Source of the DNA: Ooceraea biroi
Taxonomy: Eukaryota; Arthropoda; Insecta; Hymenoptera; Formicidae
Length of the DNA stretch: 64,000 nt
Direction of reading: 5' to 3'
NCBI RefSeq assembly: GCF_003672135.1
Contig: NC_039506.1
Span: 14,446,001-14,510,000 of the forward strand
The notes under the pieces are model-generated. The model saw only the letters and a list, made by a program, of their open reading frames with translations. It did no database searches and was not told the origin of the DNA. The position numbers were made by a program, and so were the translations under genes. Of the stretch, positions 28,001 to 39,081 are shown piece after piece (position 1 is the stretch's first letter; each line of letters opens with the position of its first letter).

Positions 28001-31000
28001 CTTCGCACAGAAAAACCTTTCTAGTATTGTCCGATATTATTCAGCCACGTTATTAGCTCGGTGCTCAGCCGAAAAACACCTTGTTTTTCTTAAGCGAAAT
28101 TTAAAGTTCTCGACTTGCTGCTAACTAGGAAGATCGAGATGGTGCGGAAGCGAGAGCTCGACAACGTAAATTTCCGCAAGAAAGAGATCCGCGCTCTATC
28201 CAGCTGAGAGACTAGAGTGCAAGAAGGACCTCGCAAGATCGCGCAATGTTTCGGAAGCAATCATCCGCTTCCGTTTTTGAATTCTGCTGATACGACCGGA
28301 TTTCTTACATCGGCTCTGGCTCCGGCGCCTTCGATAAAAATGGACACCGGCCAACAATCGCATTCGCATTTCTGCGTCCCGTTCTGCCAAAACATCACTC
28401 GTTGCCGTTCCTCAAGCAGATTTGCATTCTCGCGTCACGCTTTCGGCAGAACGCCATTATTCGACGATCATCGAGAGCAACGCACGCTAATCGATCCACT
28501 TCCGTTATAATCGTGCCACAATTATAATTTAATCGCCGTAGAGCATTTTGTTTTTATCTAAGCTGAAGATGTATCAATCTTTTCTTGCACGACACGGTAC
28601 GTTTAACTTTTCCCCCGCTTCACGAGCCATAAAAATGTTGGCTCATCGCGCGCCTAGCAGGAGACTACATTCAGCACAAATGTATACGCGTCATGAAAAT
28701 GCTGGAGGCACTCTCAACTTTTATCAAGTGGTATCGCCCATCAACGCAGCAACGTATATACGAGGTTCACACGCTATTGATCGTCGAGGATCGTTTATCG
28801 CTTAATCGCGCAATCGCTTAATTGCCGCTTAATCGTGTCGGCTGCTCGGACGGACGATCGGCTGATGAGTCGATGCGGTGGTCTCTCGTTTGGAACGTGA
28901 TGCGAGCCCCCACAGGGGGCCGAAACTTGCCCAACTGGCTCTATCGGGACGGTACCCTGACCGTAACAACGCGTTGACGGTAATACGGAGTGCATATAAA
29001 TTCGACCGTACTTGAACCCTTCGACTACAAGTGTTACGAGCTACGCTATGGTGGTGCTTGCCCACGAAAGCTTGCGCGCGCGAATATCACGTAAGTTCTG
29101 GTGTGCCTTAGTGGACCAAGTCGACCCATTATCCCAGTTTACGCCCGGGTCTTTTATGACCCAATACAGAAACTCCCGCAGGACATAACCGAAACCACAG
29201 TGGACTCGCTAATTGTTGGCGCGCGGCTCAATTTTCGCGGATCCTGCCACAGTTGACACGTTCCCGGCTTAATTCAGAATCTGATTCTGCTGTGCTATGA
29301 AACCGTCGACACGTTTAGTATATCCATTTTTGTATACACGTATATATCTATATTTTATGATTTTATTATACTTAATATGATTTTATTCATATTATTATAT
29401 TCAGGATTTTTATAATCGCAGAACATCGGGCATCTACTCACGTAATATTTAATATATAATACTTAATTTTCTTGTATATAAAATTAGTTAAAAAGCTACG
29501 TGTTGATTTACATGTCACGAGTTAGATACCTGATTTGGTCGACGTTGTACGTGTCTGCGTCAGGTAACAGTAATTAAATAGTTTTCGCGTCGCATCTGTT
29601 TCGTATGTACGCACATATTACTCATGCATCCCGATCGGGGAGTTAACGTATGCAATAAATATTTATTTATCCGTGATTTACCGCGCACGGTTAATTCCGG
29701 CGGAGACTCCACTTGTGCAACAAACAAACAGCAGATGCCTATTGTCCGCTCCCATTTAACCCGCGAGGCGCGCGTTTTGTACAACCACTGGTCGCGCGAC
29801 AGAATAACGTTGAATAAATTGTAGCCGCGCAAAATTTCGTCCATGTATCCCAAATCGGCCACAGCGGCAGCGCGAGATCCTCGCGCGTTGACCATCGACA
29901 AATCAATCGTCGACAACTGCAGTTTATTGCATCGTCCTCCTCCTGCTCCTGCTCCTCCTGAAATCGCTTCCGCTCGCACTTGCATACGTCTATAATTATA
30001 TGCGCACCTGCGGCCCCTGTCAGCGAAGTATAACATTATATCGATGTTAATGCATTATCCGACCCGGTTAATACTCCATTTCGCGACCGAACCCAATTAC
30101 TGCAATTAGCATAACGTTTATCCCGCTCCTTGCCGTGCTCGTCGACGATATAAATTTCCCGTGCGCGTGTCCGCGCGCGGATCGCAATTTCATCGCTGGT
30201 CCCCCGCCCTCCGATCGATGCTCTCGTTCGACGACCAGTGTGAACTAGCGGAATGACGTCGTCGTTTCCCGCACGTGTTTTCCCGTAAATGATAAAAAGG
30301 TGTAACGTTGTGCATTAATCAAAATGTTAAATGACGCGCTGGACGCGCGCTTTAAATGGACGCCGCGCGATAAATCAGATCGCGTCTTTTCTGCGCCGAC
30401 ACGCCATTGTGCGTGGATTCATTTCCTGAATGCACCATGCCGGATATTTTGACCAGAGACGGGGGCACCATTGGGGGTGCACTCGCAGTCTCCGGAACGC
30501 ACGCGATGTGCGATTAATTTTTTTGCAGAACGACATTGTAATAACGAGAATGTGCGACGCGCGATATATATTTAGCACGCCTGCTTAGCAACAATTTTAC
30601 GTAACGAGCGTCATCGCTTACCTGCTGTCAGGCATCGCCTATTATAAATTTATAAATTCCGAGCTGTGGAATTATGAGATGCTGTACTCGCATAATCACA
30701 GCAATCATAATGATCGAAATATATTTCTTCCTGAGAAAAAGAGTATCTAATTTTAAAAAAACATGCCTAATTAAAGTGTATATCGTTCCAGTACGTCGGA
30801 ATTATATGAATTCTGCTCACGTATTTTGCAGTTTTTAAATATATTATTCCACCAAGTGCAACTAATCGATCTATAATATCTATCGATCCGCATAATAATT
30901 ATGCTCCTTATCAGTTCATTTATTTCTAGAAAATTATTTTTCCGCTCTGAAACGCGCCACAATTCTACAGTTTAGAGTGCAGAAATTAACCGATGAAGGG

Positions 31001-33561
31001 TTAATAAAGCTGTTCGTCTCGGTGTACTTGTCGACCATACGCGCCGAACAGGGGTGAGGCTTAAGTCTTAATATAGGCTAATCCGGGGGATCTTGATTAC
31101 CGCGCGCTCGCGCGCAAGATACAACCCCCGCTCGCTCTTACGAATTACGATCCAGCTTTACGATCCGACAGTTTATGCCCCAGGTCCATTCAATACACGC
31201 TCTGAGAGACGAGGGGATGTGTTTCCGCAACTGCCATAATTCATCGATTGCGCGATCGCGCGTGCCTACGTCGGCGTCGTCGGTCCGCCCGCGCGTTTCC
31301 GCTCGGAGCGACGCGACGTAGATCAACGACGACGTTCGCGAGAGAGCCTGAAAACTAATCAGGATCGAAGGTAACGGATGAGGAAACCTCGCCACGGCAG
31401 ATTGTCTCAAATGACATATGGTACCATCGGGGACCACCCGACACTCCTCTCAGACACTTTCCAATACCCATCTGGATGCGTCGCGATGTTGTAACGCTGT
31501 CGTCATTGCCTGAGACACCTGCCATCGCGCGCGCAGGCACGATCTTTTCGTTCAATTTACCGCCGTCAATACGTCACTTCCCGTCCCAGATTTAGTTTCA
31601 GCTCGGTGGATCGGTAAGTCGCGAGAGCGAGCCCTCGCAGCCCGAAATCCACGTGCCGATGGTTCCCTACTTAATCTCCCGTATTCCCCTTATTTGGTCT
31701 CTCTCTCTTCAGCGACTCGAGTACTCGGTCTCGTGGACGATCAGAAACCCCCGGACTCACGGGTCAACGGATCCTCGCGGTAATCTACCCAAGTCCACTT
31801 AATAATTTTGATTAATAGCTGGAAATGTTTGCGGTTACCAGAGGCGCGTGAATCGAGCACGTGTTCGCGCATTACGGCCCGTTAATTAAGTCCGGCGTCG
31901 AACTTCACTTTGCATGCCCGGATTGTCGTGAAATTAGGAACGACCGAATTGCGTTTCAACGGGAAAAATCACTTGTTCCCGCGTTTCGTTTCTCATTCCG
32001 CTGCCTTAATACGCATCCCGATATTCGTCCTTTCGACCCGCGGTACCTCAAGACCTTTCTTTGGTCCGCTTCGGTACCTCGGTGCTCGCTTCATATCGAT
32101 TTCCTCGTTCACACCTCCACGCGCTTTCAATCGTCTCAAGATACGCCACTTGCTATCTCAAATCTTGTTCGCGACGCTGAAGAGCCGCATGGTCGCGAGT
32201 TGAGGACGTTGCGGGCTCGCGCGGGCCGATAGGAAAATTTGAAAAATTGTTCCCGCGGAAGTTTCCCAAGCGGCTTTACGCGTTCCATTGCACGCAGCAA
32301 AGCAATGATCCCGGTGTGACATGTCCCGATAGGCTGAACAAGTCGATAATTATTTATCACAGTCATTGCTTTAATTAAACGACTGCAATGGATAATTCAT
32401 GCAGCTCGGCCTCGACTCTTGAAACTTTGCCCCTCGTTCTAAGATTCACTCTTCAAAAGCCTCCATGAAACTTGCCAGCTAATTACGTAAACTCGCGACA
32501 AACATATATTATACACGTGTACACGGACAATCTCAGGCGAATTAAAAATAGCAACATTTATTTATCAATGTATCGCGTCTGATCGAATGATCATTCAGCC
32601 TTTTATCGATTAGCAATTCTTTATCTTTTTATCTTAGTGTTGTAATTTCTATTATGTAAGTCCCGCGATCGAAATCGGACCTAATGATAATCCTATCGCA
32701 TCTAATCTCGGATGCGTTTCGGGCTCCTCCGTCTTTCTCGTTACGCTAAAATGGTGAAGAGAAATATTTCCGACAATCCTGATCCCAATTTTCACGCGTC
32801 ACAACGCGTGACAAACGTTTGCTCGTCTCCTCTTCAACTTCGAGAGCTAACACGATCGCTTTTCGGCGACGGCGAGCCTGCGATTGTACGGTCGCCGTTG
32901 CCCCCGTTGTACCTCAGGGTTTCGAAACCCCGTGAACTCGCACATTTCATCCTGTCGCTTGCCAACATTGTGTAAACAAGTGCCATGACCACAGCGTGCG
33001 TGCGTGTTCAACCCTCGAGGAATCGTGCTACGGAAGTTACCCTAGTTGAAAGCAATATCAGGAATAAAATGAGGACGGGGGCTCTATTGTGTCGATCACA
33101 TCTGAATCACGAAAGATGCCGAATCTTATTTCGGTAGTATTACGGATTTGCATGATTGCATCAGCGTGTAGAGGTACGGCAATATTTAACAAACGTCACG
33201 TCCGATGCAATAAAAATATGTAGCCACTCGAACGATAATGTTTTATTATATTATTATATTGATTTTATCTTATATTATTTGTTAATTTGTTAATTGCATT
33301 GTGCATCGAGTACGGGCATAGTCCATTGCAAAACGGCAGCTGGCAACGAAAAATAATAATCTTCAGTCATCGCGATGTAATTTATCATTGTTCTTTCTTT
33401 TTATGATGGATGTCTCTTATTTTATCGACATTGTTTATGATTATCAAATAATGTGAGCGTTAAAATGTTATCTCTGTAATAAGTTTTCAACAAGAATAGC
33501 ACAATGACAAAAAAACGTACTAAAGCGAAATAATTATAAAAAAGCAGGAAAACCACAAATA
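22003..33561. other. 11.6-kb stretch with no supportable gene
   Basis: CpG-rich unique-looking DNA with short overlapping ORFs on both strands and no recognisable domain. It includes a TTA trinucleotide run at 26286-26301 and alternating GC-rich and AT-rich blocks. The minus-strand 158-codon ORF at 29560-30036 and the plus-strand ORFs near 25.6-26.2 kb show no family motif. I saw no tRNA-like B box or snRNA sequence. Confidence 0.5.
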
Positions 33562-33593
33562 TGTGTCGGTTGTTATAAACCGACCGGTGATAA

Positions 33594-34609
33594 TTATGGG
33601 CACCCGCAGAAAAAAATTCAAGGGGGGGGGCAAAATTTCAAGGTCCTTCTAAATATAGAAAACTCAGTAAAAAACAAGTAAAAAACAACGAAAATTTTTA
33701 TTTCGAAACTTATTATATCAGATATAAAAGTTTTGTATATTATTGATTTATGAAATTGTGTATGATTGATTTATGAATCCGCAAAAAGGAACTGGAGTCT
33801 CCTAGGTTGAGATGCAAACTTGTTGATACACTCATCGAGAAACTGCTGACCAGCCTGCCTGTGCCACGTATTCTCGATGAACAATCAGCATACACAATGA
33901 ACTAAGTCGTTCATCAGACATAGTACTTCTCAGCCATGTTTTCACTCTCCTGAGAGTTGAAAAAGACCTTTCAATTGTGCACGTAGTTGCAGGGAAAGCA
34001 CAGGCGATCTTAAGAGCAGTGGTCACAAAAGGATAAAATGATTCTGAATGTTCCAGTAACTCAATTAACTGAATCTTTGTAGCGTTTGATTTAGACCATA
34101 CATCATACCAAAGGCTTACTTCAGCGTTTGCGATAGTCATATTGTTATGTTTCCGCTTGTTCACTTGTTTGTTTATTGAAACTCAGGTCCGAATCAATTC
34201 GAAACTTGAAATCAAGAGAGACTTGAAGAATTTTTAACTTACTTAATTTCTTGAAGTTATTGGGATTCCACGGATGTAACTTTGATTAATTTAGTTTTTA
34301 ATTTGTTAAAATAAAATAATTCCACTTAGTTAAAATAAAATAACAATGTTTACAAACATGATTATATTGCTTATAAAGAAAAATTCTTTAAGTTTCTCTT
34401 AAGTTTAAAATGCAATAAATTTGGTTTTTAGGGTAACAACATATTGAAGTATTTTTTTCGGAAAATATTATACTTGTGATGAATATAGTTTGTCATATTT
34501 GTTGTCTCCTTTTCTTTTCGTTTTTTTTGTTTAGAATTTTAACATTGCAATTTTTCAATTCCAGGGGGGGCAACTGCCCCTCCTTGCTCCCCCCCCCCCC
34601 GGGCGCCTA
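33594..34609. mobile_element. hAT-family transposon remnant (~1.0 kb)
   Basis: The left end reads TTATGGGCACCCGCAG. The right end, reverse complemented, begins TAGGCGCCCGGGGG, an imperfect terminal inverted repeat. The flanking 8-mers GGTGATAA (33586-33593) and ACTGATAA (34610-34617) match at 6 of 8 positions, as expected of an old hAT target duplication. Poly-G/poly-C runs lie just inside both ends. The element holds the dimerisation-domain tail of a hAT transposase on the minus strand and little else recognisable. Confidence 0.6.
33771..34164 (-). pseudogene. hAT transposase C-terminal dimerisation domain, frameshifted
   Basis: The minus strand encodes about 110 residues including FPATTCTIERSFSTLRRVKT and WLRSTMSDERLSSLCMLIVH, the hallmark block of the hAT C-terminal dimerisation region (Dimer_Tnp_hAT), most like transposases related to ZMYM1-type proteins. 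The ORF stops at 33832, just after GWSAVSR. In a neighbouring frame the expected family ending continues (QFLDECINKF, then PRRLQF) to a stop at 33771, so a frameshift separates them. The BED finger, the catalytic part and a start are absent. It is a decayed remnant. Confidence 0.8.
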
Positions 34610-34875
34610 ACTGATAAACAAAACGATCGAGGATCGAAACGCGACTCCTCGATCCGACGAGATCTTCAATCTTCAGATGGAGTTGTTGTCGATTCCTGTT
34701 GCTGTACAAGGTACGACGGATATTTAAGATTGATGCGAACGTGTCTGATTGTCAGTGAATCTTGGCACCGTTGTACATTAACACTGTTGTAAAATAAACG
34801 TACATTTTGTTATGTCAAGACGGCCATCTCGTGTGATTCTTCCCTACTAATAGCAGAAGCGATTGGACGGCTACA

Positions 34876-36119
34876 GTATTAAATATAAAAGTAAAGGAAA
34901 ATACAAGGTAATTTAATAATAAATAATAATTTAATAATAATAATAATAAATAATAAAAATAAAAATAAATTTAATAATAAAAAATTAGTAGTAAAACATT
35001 TAATGAATATTAACATATTTAATTTATATTAACATTTGCCTCGTCACCCATATATAGCTTCTGTACTTAGTGAGTTTTCGTATGGATTCCGTCAATTTAT
35101 TAATTGTGTTTCTAGTTTCTAACAAATGGAAATAAAATATCGTTTATATATTATGAACCTATTAATGCAAGAAACAAAATTCACATTACGACAGACTCGA
35201 AATTATTAGCTGGATAGTTCAACGTTAATGATTCGAGAGTGTATTTGTGGGTGCATCGTATCTTGCATAGAGTGCTATATGCCAACGCGACTAATGCTGT
35301 GTGTTTCAAGCGAGTGGGATTTCGCGGCCTTGGAATAAACGGCACCGTCTTAAATTGGCGGGACATATTGCACGCTTCCTAGTGTAAGGTCCTCTCTGAA
35401 ACGTAGCGTTCACGGAAGGAAACATTCCATTTCCGCAGCGCAAAGAGCCCGAAATATTCTAGGGCAAATTCTTCTTTATAGTTTATATATTCGTGATAAT
35501 ATATGCGTATGCACAATGACGTTGCTATGCCATTACTTTTGGACAATGTTCGTTGTAATGTAGCCGGGACTCGTAAACTGGTAATTCCTTCGTCGATATT
35601 TTGCCTAATCTTTCTTATTTTTAAATAGTTCTCTTGTTTAGCGTGCTTTCTCTCGAGTTTATATTTGCAATTAATGCTTCGTATATCTAATTTCACTATT
35701 AATTACTGGAATATGCCATTTAATACAAGAAGAATGCATCCTATTAATTATACGAACTAAATGCAAATAAATTAGCATGCGGAAATATTATAATTATAAT
35801 ATTATGTAACAATTCTATTGTTATATTAAACATTTCATATTTTCATATATAATGAATATTATATATACATATAATATTATACACACACACGTACACACAC
35901 GTACACACACGTACAAGACACACAGACACACAGACACACACACACAAATATATATACTTGCTCTCTATATTAAGTAAATTATTATCAAACTTGAAATCAT
36001 ATTGAACTTTGCCTGTTTTGATAATTTTATTTTCTTTTGTTTTGAAAGATTGCGATTATTAAAGATTAAATAAAATATGATAAGATTATTACACCTTGCG
36101 CACGATAGCAAGCTGGCAA
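34876..36119. other. AT-rich stretch with simple repeats, no gene
   Basis: It contains a TAA-rich tract at about 34912-34990 and a CA/ACGT-rich tract at 35881-35946. A minus-strand 105-codon ORF at 35379-35696 has no recognisable motif and I do not call it. Confidence 0.5.
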
Positions 36120-36696
36120 TAGTTTGATGTAGAAACTAAACTAAGAAACATGTATAAAATTCCCTCTCCCCGAAAAATATTAAAATTTTTAATTATATTT
36201 AATTCTAAATTTTTAATTCTTATTAAAATGCTAAATTATACACAGCCAAAATGCATGCTCATCCTGATTAATTATTGATTTATTTATGACTGCGTAATAA
36301 TTTTTCTATTATACGCTGTAAAATATTTTTGTGTAAAATTACAACTATCATTGCGGGTAATTGTGAGTCTCATTATAATAGTTGGCAGCCGATATTCAGT
36401 ACTTTTTCGAAGAATTTTCAATATCGGCTGCCAACTATTATAATGAGACTCACAATTACCCGCAATGATAGTTGTAATTTTACACAAAAATATTTTACAG
36501 CATATAATAGAAACATTATTACGCAGTCATAAATAAATCAATAATTAATCAGGATGAGCATGCATTTTGGCTGTGTATAATTTAGCATTTTAATAAGAAT
36601 TAAAAATTTAGAATTAAATATAATTAAAAATTTTAATATTTTTCGGGGAGAGGGAATTTTATACATGTTTCTTAGTTTAGTTTCTACATCAAACTA
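36120..36696. mobile_element. 577-bp foldback element with 277-bp arms
   Basis: Positions 36120-36396 and 36420-36696 are inverted copies over about 277 bp with only a few mismatches (for example near 36313 and 36510). A 23-bp spacer at 36397-36419 separates them. The outer ends are TAGTTTGATGTAG and its complement, so a TA dinucleotide borders each arm, compatible with a Tc1/mariner-type MITE inserted at TA (inference). It has no coding capacity: the two near-identical 67-codon ORFs on opposite strands are arm shadows. If transcribed, the RNA would be a near-perfect 277-bp hairpin. Confidence 0.85.
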
Positions 36697-37635
36697 TTAA
36701 ATTGCTCATCAATTTAATTTGTGATATTACGTAATCCGGCTTCATGTAAGGACTAAGGTAAACGTCCTAGTAATTGAACATGTACCAATGATTGAATAAT
36801 TAATAATATATTTGTGTTTATTAAGATGCTTATCAATAAATGAGACAAAATTATATATTTAAAAGAATATCTGACATTTCTTTTTATGGAAGTAAATTAT
36901 AAAAAGATACTTTGAAAGATAATTTGACTGTAAATCTCCAAAAAGAATTATTCATTTTGAATATTACAAGGACAGTCACATTTTTATTTAATTTCTTACC
37001 ATCTTGAATAAGATATAGTGTCTCCAGTTTCGAGTTATTTTTGAAAATTACACATATACATGCAATTTTTAATATTATTATGCATTTAATTATTGGATCT
37101 GTCTTATTCGGTAATTAGGGCATAACTTGTTTCTCAGTTCAATTATTGGTACATATGACATTATTTAATTCAGTTGTAAAGCTCAATATAATATAGATAA
37201 TAAATAAATGAGGCTGTGAGCGTAGCTGGATGTTGACGCCAGTGTTCATTTATTCCACTGTGAAAGAACACAAGAACGATATTAATAAGCAGAGACCGGA
37301 TCACGGTGCCGTTTTCCCCACTCCAAGCGTGTGCTAGCGGCAAAGCGCCGCGAGAAGCAGTATCGTCACTGCACCAGTCTAAGGGGGCATCGTCGCGTAG
37401 AATGCAAAAATATCTATATACTAAAAATATCTATATAATAAATATATACATATACCTACATATATATAAACAATATATACAATATATAAAAATTATTATA
37501 TAAATATATATGTTTATATATTTAAAATATTATATATAGATTTAAATTATTATATTATTATTTAATTATTATTTAAAATTATTATTTAAAATATTATATA
37601 TAGGTATCTAAAATAAATAAATTATTTAAAATAAA

Positions 37636-37765
37636 TTATTTTTCATATCTGAAACAATGAGTAACGAAGTAATGAGATAAATTGTTGAATTTAAAATTTT
37701 GGCGTCTATCTGTTAAAACAGCTTTATAGCGTGAAAAAGTACTTTCTACTTCGGATGAGACCGGA
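37636..37765 (-). pseudogene. hAT transposase C-terminal fragment
   Basis: The minus strand, read from about 37763, gives SEVESTFSRYKAVLTDRRQN, then FKFNNLSHYF, and stops with TAA (complement at 37636-37638). The spacing E.xFS.YK..L.DRR..F is the end of the hAT dimerisation region. About 40 residues remain and the upstream frame is lost. It lies in the loop of the large palindrome. Confidence 0.6.
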
Positions 37766-37990
37766 TGGGTGCGTACTTAAGAAGAGCCAATTGTTCTGAA
37801 TTTACTTGTACGTCTGACTCTCTACATTCGGAAATTTTGATTAACTTTTGTAAGCCACTATTTTTGGTTAATATATTAACCAAATTTTAATAATTTATTT
37901 TAAATAATTTATTTATTTTAGATACCTATATATAATATTTTAAATAATAATTTTTAATAATAATTAAATAATAATATAATAATTTAAATC

Positions 37991-38308
37991 TGTAGAATGG
38001 CAAGAAGATTGTTTTAGTTTTGGAAACGCGACGTTGTAATTTTAGTTTTGTTTTAATAGCGCGGTGATCGCGTTCAGTTTGATATGCGGTTGACGATTTA
38101 TGTTACTTTGTTTCCGCGGGCGACCACGCAGCGGCGTGAGCAGCGCGAAGGGAGTCGAGATCTGGCAACGAGCGAGTCAAGACGTGTTACGCGCAAGCCA
38201 GTTGTTACATTACGTTCTTCTATTTTATTGTACCGTATCTCAGTAAATTCTTGTGTGGATCATCAAGAATTCTTGTCATCTTTATCCCACTTTCGATAAC
38301 ATCCCACA
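37991..38308. mobile_element. Solo LTR, 318 bp, with 4-bp AATC target duplication
   Basis: The element begins TGTAGAATGG and ends ATCCCACA (TG...CA). It is flanked on both sides by AATC (37987-37990 and 38309-38312). Removing it with one AATC restores the palindrome arm, because AATTTAAATCTATATATAATA then matches the other arm. That independently proves an insertion of exactly this length. TG...CA ends, length, single copy and a 4-bp duplication fit a solo LTR of a retrovirus-like (Ty3 or BEL type) retrotransposon. The 71-codon ORF inside is not considered coding. Confidence 0.8.
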
Positions 38309-38512
38309 AATCTATATATAATATTTTAAATATATAAACATATATATTTATATAATAATTTTTATATATTGTATATATTGTTTATATATATGTAGGTATA
38401 TGTATATATTTATCATATAGATATTTTTGCATTCTACGCGACGATGCCTCCTTAGACTGGCGCAATGACGGTACTGCTTCTCGCGGCGCTCGGCCGCTAG
38501 TACGCGCTTGGA

Positions 38513-38770
38513 GTGGGGAAAACGGCACCGGTCTCTGTTAATAAGAGATCTGGTTCTCCTTCGGTCATCTCTTCACATCGTAGTAATTTCAATCATGATT
38601 TCAAATGGAACGAGGTTCAGATTTTAGACGAAGAGACTTCATATAAAAAAAGGTTGATCTCGGAAATGGTCAATATTAAAAGACAAAAGGAATCACTTAA
38701 TTTGCAAAGTGACACACAGCTTTTATCAGAGGACTATTTGCCGATTTTAAACTTGTTTCCTGCTCTCTGA
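38513..38770 (+). pseudogene. C-terminal piece of a Penelope-like (GIY-YIG) retroelement ORF
   Basis: The frame reads FNHDFKWNEVQILDEETSYK, then KRLISEMVNIKRQKESLN, then a short hydrophobic tail and TGA. The pattern (F.W...ILD.E..Y.KR..SEM..I), followed by LN and a D, is one I recognise from the end of GIY-YIG endonuclease-bearing Penelope-like polymerases of insects (recall, not a search). Reverse transcriptase and the GIY-YIG catalytic residues are not present, so this is a 5'-truncated copy. The ATG at 38513 is probably just the first in-frame methionine. The 3' UTR follows and holds the ribozyme-like motif at 38966-38994. Confidence 0.55.
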
Positions 38771-38965
38771 CCTTCCCTTTCCATCTCACACTTGTCTGCT
38801 TGTATGTATGTCTTGGCTTGCTGAGCCTCGCTTATCTCAGTAAGGTTCGTTACATCATGAAATTTAGTTATTTATGTATGAGAGGTATGTTATTCTATCT
38901 TGTAATTTAATTAAGTTATTCTGCGTATTTATTGATATGATATATTAATTGGATAGGTTTTTGCA

Positions 38966-38994
38966 CTGAAGATGGCCCAACGCATGGATCGAAA
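38966..38994 (+). ncRNA. Hammerhead-ribozyme-like core in Penelope-like 3' region
   Basis: CTGAAGA (38966-38972) is followed 18 bases later by GAAA (38991-38994). This matches the CUGANGA...GAAA core order of hammerhead ribozymes, which are known in Penelope-like terminal repeats. The intervening helix is weak: GAT pairs with ATC and CCA with TGG. No complete stem I/III was demonstrated, so it is probably decayed. Confidence 0.3.
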
Positions 38995-39081
38995 CGTTTG
39001 TTATTAATGTATCCCGCGGTGGAATAAATGAACACTGGCGTCAACATCCAGCTACGCTCACAGCCTCATTTATTTATTATC

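Larger units (their letters stand above)
33562..34875. mobile_element. Candidate LTR fragment interrupted by a hAT remnant
   Basis: The left piece (33562-33593) starts TGTGTCGGTTG and includes the short inverted motif CGGTTGTTATAAACCG. The right piece (about 34611-34875) carries AATAAA at 34793-34798 and ends GGACGGCTACA. Together they would make a TG...CA sequence of about 300 bp, LTR-like in length and polyadenylation signal, split by the hAT-derived insert described next. I could not find a matching target-site duplication outside it, so the LTR reading is tentative. Confidence 0.4.
37196..39081. mobile_element. Large palindromic composite: inverted Penelope-like ends around a hAT fragment
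   Basis: The outermost sequences are inverted copies: 37196-37257 pairs with about 39018-39081, and about 37283-37637 pairs with about 38545 back to 38313 plus 37990-37885 once the inserted solo LTR is removed. The right arm additionally carries about 470 bp holding the end of a GIY-YIG-type ORF and a 3' UTR; the left arm lacks it. Inverted or partly tandem terminal copies are a known feature of Penelope-like retroelements. The loop (37638-37884) carries a hAT transposase fragment, and a TG...CA element interrupts the right arm. The nesting shows several insertion events. Confidence 0.7.

Noticed and set aside
28730..28760. Resemblance to a cDNA-synthesis adaptor (GTGGTATC...CAACGCAG)
   Set aside because: The match is interrupted by extra bases and the surroundings look like ordinary genomic DNA, so contamination is not supported.
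29560..30036. 158-codon minus-strand ORF
   Set aside because: No motif or splice context; contains a simple Gly/Ala run from a CTCCTG-type repeat.
36284..36532. Two near-identical 67-codon ORFs on opposite strands
   Set aside because: They are the two arms of the foldback element read in opposite directions, not genes.
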